A DNA stretch of 64,000 nucleotides from JBDGYW01 sp964518955 (GTDB taxonomy: Bacteria; Gemmatimonadota; Gemmatimonadetes; Gemmatimonadales; GWC2-71-9): the NCBI GenBank assembly GCA_964518955.1, contig CAZFHS010000024.1, positions 1 to 64,000 on the forward strand. Direction: 5' to 3'. Within the stretch, counting starts at the first letter, position 1, and every line of letters starts with the position of its first letter. Shown one piece after another: positions 58,936-64,000 of the stretch. Under the pieces are notes generated by a model, which did no database searches, was not told the DNA's origin, and saw only the letters and a list, made by a program, of their open reading frames with translations. The position numbers were made by a program, and so were the translations under genes.

Positions 58936-60818
58936 GCGCCGAGACATCCGTGAGCCAAGGAGTGAAGGTTCTTTACGTCGACGATCGCCCGGAAGACGTA
59001 TGCTTGGTTCGCGACGCACTGGAGAGTGCGCCAACCGCGTTCGTGGTGACCGAGGCAATGTCTCAAGAGGAGTTCGACACTTGCTTGAGCCAATGGGCGT
59101 ATGACGTGGTCCTAACCGATCTCGACATTCTCGGCTTCACGGGTTTTGGAGTGATTGACAGTGTGCGGGAACGCGGCATTGAGGCGCCGACCGTGGTCAT
59201 CACAGGCAAGGGCTCTGAAGAGATCGCCGCGGAAGCCATCAAGCGGGGCGCGGCCGACTACGTCATCAAGACCCCCGCGCATATCAAGCAGCTACCGCAC
59301 ACGATTCAGGCGGTTCTGGAGCGGTCTCGATTGGCCGAGGAGCATGAGCATACCAACGTTGCGCTCGCGGAATCCGAACGCTATTACCGGGCTTTGATGC
59401 ACAGCCTACACGAAGACCTGTTGGTGATCGATCCGACATACAGCATCGTCGACGTCAACAACTCGGTACTGGTTACCACAGGCAAAACGCGAGAAGATGT
59501 CGTCGGTCGGCCCTGCTTCACAGTATCTCACGGGCACGCCGTGCCTTGCCACCAGGTCGGTGAGCAGTGCCAACTCAGCGAGGTTTTCGAGACCGGGAAG
59601 GCATGCGAATGTGCTCACGTACACCTGAGGGGTGACGGGTCCAGAGTCCACCTGGACATCCGCATGTCCCCTCTTGTGGACGCATCGGGGCACGTCACTC
59701 ACGTCGTGGAAGCGATGCGCGACGTAACGGACCTATTGGCGGCCGAGTCCAAGATGCGGGAAAGCGAGGCGGCAGCAGGTGAAAGTGAAGCCAAGTTCCG
59801 CGATCTGTATGAGCAATCTCCGGACAGTCACTTCAACGTCGATCCGACGAGCGGGCGCGTGTTAGGCTGCAACGACACAGCCGCGGCTTTTCTAGGATAC
59901 CGTAAGGACGAGATCATAGGCATGTCTGTGCACGATCTCTATCACGCCGACTGCGCGCGCCAGGTAGATCGGGCCCTGCGAAAGTTCGCGGAGACGGGTG
60001 AGTTGAGCGACGTCGAACTCGTGGCCCGTAGATACAACGGGGAAAAAAAACACGTCAGCCTGACAGCGAGAGCGGTGTACGATGACGAGGGCCGCATCAA
60101 GTTCAGCCGCTCGAGTTGGCGAGACATCGCGGAGCGGAAAAAGGCAAACCAAGAGTTGCTCGCCAGTAAAGAACGACTGCGTCGGCTCGCCTCCCGGTTG
60201 ACGGAGGTGCGGGAACAAGAGCGGACAAACATCGCCAGAGAACTGCACGACGAGATGGGGCAGAAGCTCACCGGGATCAGGATCGATCTGGATGCCGTGA
60301 GGAGCGTGTTGGCTGCCGACCATCCTGATCTAGCGAAACGGATCAACGCCATTGCGGTTCTGGTCGATGAGGCGACCGAAGAAACGCAGGACCTGTCTAC
60401 GCGACTGCGCCCACCGATGCTGGACGTGTTGGGACTTACGGCCGCGATTGAGTGGTACGTGCGTGATTTCGAAAAGCGGTCGGGAATCGAGTGCGGACTC
60501 GATTTAGCCGACGAGAAGCCGGAGCTGGACGACAGGAGTGCCACGGCGGTGTTTCGGATCCTCCAGGAGGCGCTCACCAACGTCGCCCGACACGCGAACG
60601 CAGGTACGGTGCTTATGCGCATGGCTGTCGAGGAGGCCAAGCTGGTACTCGAGGTGACGGATGACGGGGTCGGAATAACCGAGGAGCAGCAGTTGGCGCC
60701 TCGGTCGTTGGGCCTCATTGGGATGCGCGAACGTGCAGACGCTTTGGGCGGCAAGGTCGAGGTCGGACCCGGGCCCGATGGCGGTACGCGCCTCCGGATG
60801 GTACTCCCCGTAGAATAA
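58932..60818 (+). CDS. Hybrid histidine kinase: receiver, two PAS domains, HisKA_3 kinase
   Basis: Cytoplasmic 628-residue protein. Receiver domain (about 10-125): VLYVDDRPEDV, the phospho-Asp in VVLTDLDI and the conserved Lys in DYVIKTP. PAS 1 (about 145-265) holds a Cys-rich cluster, GRPCFTVSHGHAVPCHQVGE then QCQLSE and CECAH, similar to that in the 41141 activator. PAS 2 covers about 285-400. The NarL-type dimerisation helix has the phospho-His in NIARELHDEMGQKL, and the ATPase ends in GGTRLRMVLPVE. The start is GTG, overlapping the STAS stop. A partner response regulator is not in the window. Confidence 0.9.
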   Translation: MSAETSVSQGVKVLYVDDRPEDVCLVRDALESAPTAFVVTEAMSQEEFDTCLSQWAYDVVLTDLDILGFTGFGVIDSVRERGIEAPTVVITGKGSEEIAAEAIKRGAADYVIKTPAHIKQLPHTIQAVLERSRLAEEHEHTNVALAESERYYRALMHSLHEDLLVIDPTYSIVDVNNSVLVTTGKTREDVVGRPCFTVSHGHAVPCHQVGEQCQLSEVFETGKACECAHVHLRGDGSRVHLDIRMSPLVDASGHVTHVVEAMRDVTDLLAAESKMRESEAAAGESEAKFRDLYEQSPDSHFNVDPTSGRVLGCNDTAAAFLGYRKDEIIGMSVHDLYHADCARQVDRALRKFAETGELSDVELVARRYNGEKKHVSLTARAVYDDEGRIKFSRSSWRDIAERKKANQELLASKERLRRLASRLTEVREQERTNIARELHDEMGQKLTGIRIDLDAVRSVLAADHPDLAKRINAIAVLVDEATEETQDLSTRLRPPMLDVLGLTAAIEWYVRDFEKRSGIECGLDLADEKPELDDRSATAVFRILQEALTNVARHANAGTVLMRMAVEEAKLVLEVTDDGVGITEEQQLAPRSLGLIGMRERADALGGKVEVGPGPDGGTRLRMVLPVE

Positions 60819-60821
60819 GGC

Positions 60822-60844
60822 TCCCACCAAGCGGCTTGGTGGGA
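60822..60844 (+). terminator. Hairpin after the histidine kinase gene
   Basis: A perfect ten-base stem (TCCCACCAAG / CTTGGTGGGA) with a three-base loop starts four bases after the kinase stop codon. No T-run follows, so termination would be partial or factor-assisted. It separates the STAS-kinase pair from the next sensor gene. Confidence 0.45.
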
Positions 60845-60976
60845 CCGGTGATCTGCAGCATCATGTTGCAGTATGCCGGACGCGCCTACGCCGGCCATCC
60901 GTGTCTTGCGTGAGATTCCGAATCTGCCATTATGAATCAGCGGAGCAGGAGGGTTTCTTTACCGGAGGTTCGTCTC

Positions 60977-63900
60977 ATGGATGCCGCCAAACGTTCTTCC
61001 CACCATGACGATGGTCCTGCTCTGTCCGTCGATTTACCCGGGTACGGTTCGGAGGCGTCTCGCGATCGACCGCACCGGCGCCGCTTGTATGTCCTCATTG
61101 GCGTGCTCGGGATCCTCGCCGTTGTAGCAGCGGCCAGCAGTCTGAGCCGAGGTTTCCGGCTCGCCCAGCGGAGTTCGTCGCAGATGGCAACTATTGCACA
61201 GGTCACGGTGCAAGCGACGAACGCGCATCTCTGGCTCGAGGAGATCGTTGTCGGGGACAGCACGGAGGACATTGGCGTCGTATGGCAACTCCTCGAGTTG
61301 TCGGACTCCTGCGCGACCGTGCTGCTCGAGGGAGGGGAGTGCGCTGCCCTCTGGCATGTCGCCCCTGTGGAGGATGCTGCTTTGCGTAGGGAGCTGGCAG
61401 CTGCAAAGACGACGTTGGGGACGTTCTCCGAGATTCTTCGGGAGCGTTATGCGGCGGGAGTCTCTGCTGGGCCGGGGAGCAGGTTGGATGAGCTTACCGA
61501 CTCCGTCTTCACCGTCCTGCAAGCTCGGGTGGAGACCGTTGCTGTGGGACTCCGGCGTACGATAGCAAGTGAGCTGCGGGCATTTCGCTTCGCGGAGCTG
61601 ACTCTCGTCGTCTCGATAATCCTGGTTACAGGTTTCGGCTTTTTTCTGCTGTGGCGACTCGAGCACCGCCGGAAGTTGGCGACGACGAGCCTGCATGCAG
61701 CCTACGCCAAGGACCGGGCACTGCTGACCGCGATGCCCGACATGATGTTCCGGATCGGCGCAGATGGCACGATTCGGGAGTTTGTTCCGGCAGTGCGCAT
61801 GGAGCCGCATGTTCCGCCCGGGGACTTCTTGGGTAAGAAGGCGGCTGAGGTGATGCCGGCCGAACTGGCGAAGCGGATAACGCAGGATGTTGCGCGCACG
61901 ATCGAGACCGGTGAGGTGCGAAATCACGAATACACCCTGCCGAGTGGTGGGGAAGAGCGCGACTACGAGTATCGCTTGATTCGTTGTGCCAACAAGGAGG
62001 CACTCGCGGTTGTACGGGACATCACAGAGCGGAAACAGGCAGAAACCGCCCTAAACAACTACGCACTGGCGCAAAACGCCCTACTGAAGGTGAGCCAAAG
62101 CGTCAGCAGTACGTTGGATCTGTTGACGGTGCTGCAGACTGTAAGCGATGGTGCAGCACAGGTGCTGGATGTAGAGACAACCGCAGTCTACTTGTTGGAG
62201 GGAGAAGAGTTGATCCTCGGAGCTACGACGCCTCCACTGGATCCGCAGATGCCAGGTACCCTGCGTAGAGCACAATTGTCCGATCATCCACACATTCTGG
62301 AGGCGGTCTCCACAGAACTCCCGGTAGTTCTGCCCGATACCAGACTGGCAAAGCTATCGCCAGCGGAGAATGATGTCGTTGAGCAGCGTCGACTGCGTAG
62401 CCTGGTCTTTATGCCCATTAAACATGAGGAAAATGTGGTTGGCGTTTTGATTCTTGGGACTGTCAGTCAGCCACGCGAGTTTTCCGATCGTGAGATCGAC
62501 CTCTGTCGAACCCTAACCAACGAACTTGCCCTGGGCATTCAAAACGCCCGTCTACATGCAGATTTAAAGAGATATTCCAACGAGCTCGAGATCCGAATCA
62601 CCGAGAGGAAGCGGGCTGAGGAGGAGTTGCGGTATACCGAGGAGATGTGGCGCTCGATCACCGAGGACGCGCCCGACTACATAATGACGTTGGACAACGA
62701 TCTCAACATCATCTTCACCAACCGGGCTGCACCCGGGCTGACGGTTGCAGAGCTGCTAGGTAAGCCCCTTGTGTCGTTCGCCCTCCCAGAACACCAGGAG
62801 ATGGTGATAGGTGCGCTGGAACGTGCACGCGACAGACGTGAAATGGTGGTATACGAGACAGTCTACTCGCTGCCCGACGGTGGCTGCATTTACTTCGAGT
62901 CAAGAGTGGTACCTCGAGTGGTTGGTGGCCAGCTCATCGGCCTAACAATCCAGGCGCGCGATATCACCGAGCGCAAACGGGCCGGGGCTGAGATCCAGGA
63001 GTGGAAGAGTCGTTACGAGGTGGCTGTGGAGGCAAGCGGGCATGTTCTATACGACTGGAATGCCGACACGAACGAGGTCACCTACGGCGGCGAGTTAGAG
63101 GGTGTGTTCGGCTACACTATTGAGGATATGGCGGGCGGGTTGAGCCGCTGGGAGGAGTTGATACATCCGGATGATCTCGAGTACTTCAAAGGCAGTATTG
63201 AGCAACTCGTGGAGGCGAGGAGCGAGGCCCACCTCGAGTACCGCGTGCTTGCGAAGAATGGTGAATACAAGCATGTGGAAGACAGGGGCAGGTTTGTCTT
63301 GGATGCCACTGGGCGAAAGGTTCGGATGATCGGGCTCCTCGAAGACATCACGGAACGCAAGCACGCCCAGGAAAGGCTGTGGTTCCTGTCGTCCTTTGTG
63401 GAACAAGCCTCGGACGGGATGGCTGTGGCGGATATGAGTGGTGACCTGTTGTTCGTGAACGAAGCCTGGGCAAATATGCACGGATACCAATCCGGCGACG
63501 AACTGGGGGGCCGCAACCTCGCCGTATTTCACACCGAGGAACAGTTGGAGAAGGAGGTCGAGCCGTTCAACGAGAGTGTGTTGAAGGAAGGCTCACACAG
63601 GGGCGAGGTGGGCCATTTGCGTAGCGACGGGTCAACGTTCCCAACTCAAATGACCACGACGCTGCTCAAAGGTCCGGACGGCGAGCCATTTGCTTTCGTG
63701 GGCGTTGCGACCGACATCACCGAGCGCAAACGGGCGGAGGAGTTTTTGCGGAAGAGCGAAGCCCAGCTGCGCGCGATGTTCGACCAGGCCGCTGTGGGCA
63801 TTACGCACATAACGCTCGACGGGAATTTTCAAAGTACAAACCGGCGTTTCGCAGAAATGCTGGGGTATAGCGAAAATGAGCTGCAGTCGATGTCGTTTGT

Positions 63901-64000
63901 TGATGTGACCCACCCCGACGATCGGGAGATGACCAGGGAATACTACGAGCTAATCCGCAAAACCCGAATCGGCAGATACTTACTGCGCAAGCGCTACGTC
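60977..64000 (+). CDS. Large membrane sensor with PAS and GAF domains (3' end beyond window)
   Basis: Open frame of at least 1008 codons running off the window. The ATG at 60977 follows a GGAGG site. A first membrane segment (YVLIGVLGILAVVAAAS, about 37-58), an extracytoplasmic sensor of about 150 residues and a second membrane segment (LTLVVSIILVTGFGFFLLW, about 205-225) lead to a PAS domain (about 245-355), a GAF domain (about 370-530) and four further PAS domains, each ending in a DITERK-type motif. A kinase or cyclase output domain is expected downstream but cannot be seen. The ligand is unknown. Confidence 0.88.
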   Translation, partial: MDAAKRSSHHDDGPALSVDLPGYGSEASRDRPHRRRLYVLIGVLGILAVVAAASSLSRGFRLAQRSSSQMATIAQVTVQATNAHLWLEEIVVGDSTEDIGVVWQLLELSDSCATVLLEGGECAALWHVAPVEDAALRRELAAAKTTLGTFSEILRERYAAGVSAGPGSRLDELTDSVFTVLQARVETVAVGLRRTIASELRAFRFAELTLVVSIILVTGFGFFLLWRLEHRRKLATTSLHAAYAKDRALLTAMPDMMFRIGADGTIREFVPAVRMEPHVPPGDFLGKKAAEVMPAELAKRITQDVARTIETGEVRNHEYTLPSGGEERDYEYRLIRCANKEALAVVRDITERKQAETALNNYALAQNALLKVSQSVSSTLDLLTVLQTVSDGAAQVLDVETTAVYLLEGEELILGATTPPLDPQMPGTLRRAQLSDHPHILEAVSTELPVVLPDTRLAKLSPAENDVVEQRRLRSLVFMPIKHEENVVGVLILGTVSQPREFSDREIDLCRTLTNELALGIQNARLHADLKRYSNELEIRITERKRAEEELRYTEEMWRSITEDAPDYIMTLDNDLNIIFTNRAAPGLTVAELLGKPLVSFALPEHQEMVIGALERARDRREMVVYETVYSLPDGGCIYFESRVVPRVVGGQLIGLTIQARDITERKRAGAEIQEWKSRYEVAVEASGHVLYDWNADTNEVTYGGELEGVFGYTIEDMAGGLSRWEELIHPDDLEYFKGSIEQLVEARSEAHLEYRVLAKNGEYKHVEDRGRFVLDATGRKVRMIGLLEDITERKHAQERLWFLSSFVEQASDGMAVADMSGDLLFVNEAWANMHGYQSGDELGGRNLAVFHTEEQLEKEVEPFNESVLKEGSHRGEVGHLRSDGSTFPTQMTTTLLKGPDGEPFAFVGVATDITERKRAEEFLRKSEAQLRAMFDQAAVGITHITLDGNFQSTNRRFAEMLGYSENELQSMSFVDVTHPDDREMTREYYELIRKTRIGRYLLRKRYV

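Noticed and set aside
1..64000. CRISPR arrays, tRNA, rRNA, intact transposases, integrase or attachment sites
   Set aside because: None seen on either strand by reading; no regularly spaced repeats or transposase motifs.

Overview
The window reads as a chromosomal segment of a moderately GC-rich Gram-negative bacterium. It encodes outer-membrane efflux and beta-barrel proteins, many predicted lipoproteins and c-type cytochromes. A Ser/Thr kinase fused to TPR repeats, MacAB-like efflux genes, DUF4136 lipoproteins and many PAS regulators together recall Gemmatimonadota or a nearby phylum; that is an inference from gene style, since no rRNA or universal marker gene is present. I see no tRNA, rRNA, CRISPR array or intact insertion sequence.

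Layout. (1) 1-4212, minus: a TolC - membrane-fusion protein - ABC ATPase - MacB permease operon joined by ATGA overlaps, with the permease cut by the window edge. 4398-5990, minus: a predicted ADP-ribosylglycohydrolase lipoprotein. (2) 6399-9761, plus: a sigma-54-type promoter and the tail of a small CWRC protein gene ahead of a tandem universal stress protein, a half-size ArsP_2-like membrane protein, an OsmC-like protein and an AT-richer membrane acyltransferase. (3) 9888-16223, minus: a tight six-gene unit of PqqD-like protein, ATP-grasp ligase, PLP decarboxylase, urea transporter-M23 fusion, beta-barrel and TPR protein. It looks like a small-molecule or peptide synthesis and export unit that I cannot match to a described pathway. 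(4) 16377-17331: an RND-pump remnant and a HEPN/MNT toxin-antitoxin pair.

(5) 17958-30941: a glycan-scavenging block with a CE15-like esterase, a sialidase-like lipoprotein, an SSS transporter, an N-acetylneuraminate lyase/DapA-family aldolase, a phosphoesterase lipoprotein, a nucleotidyltransferase-GHMP kinase fusion and an SSS transporter-GH20 fusion. (6) 31015-38590, minus: ArsR regulator, TusA, MvhD, HdrA-GltD fusion, HdrA, HdrC, HdrB, winged-helix protein and DsrE, i.e. a cytoplasmic heterodisulfide-reductase-like electron-transfer and sulfur-carrier operon with a likely autoregulatory operator at the arsR start.

(7) 41141-51841, plus: a sigma-54 activator with a Cys-rich PAS domain, a sigma-54-type promoter, a 61-residue Cys-rich protein, TPR protein, an old-yellow-enzyme-type reductase interrupted by one in-frame amber codon, an Enzyme I-like PEP phosphotransferase, a lone cyclic-nucleotide-binding protein, a Cys/Met-metabolism PLP enzyme, an octaheme cytochrome and a membrane cytochrome b. 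This looks like a redox or energy-limitation regulon. (8) 51853-64000: small exported proteins, a Ser/Thr kinase-TPR receptor, a four-PAS sigma-54 activator, a STAS protein, a hybrid histidine kinase and a large multi-PAS sensor cut by the window end. The CWRC fragment with its sigma-54 promoter before the stress gene, and the intact CWRC gene behind a second sigma-54-type site, link regions 2 and 7.
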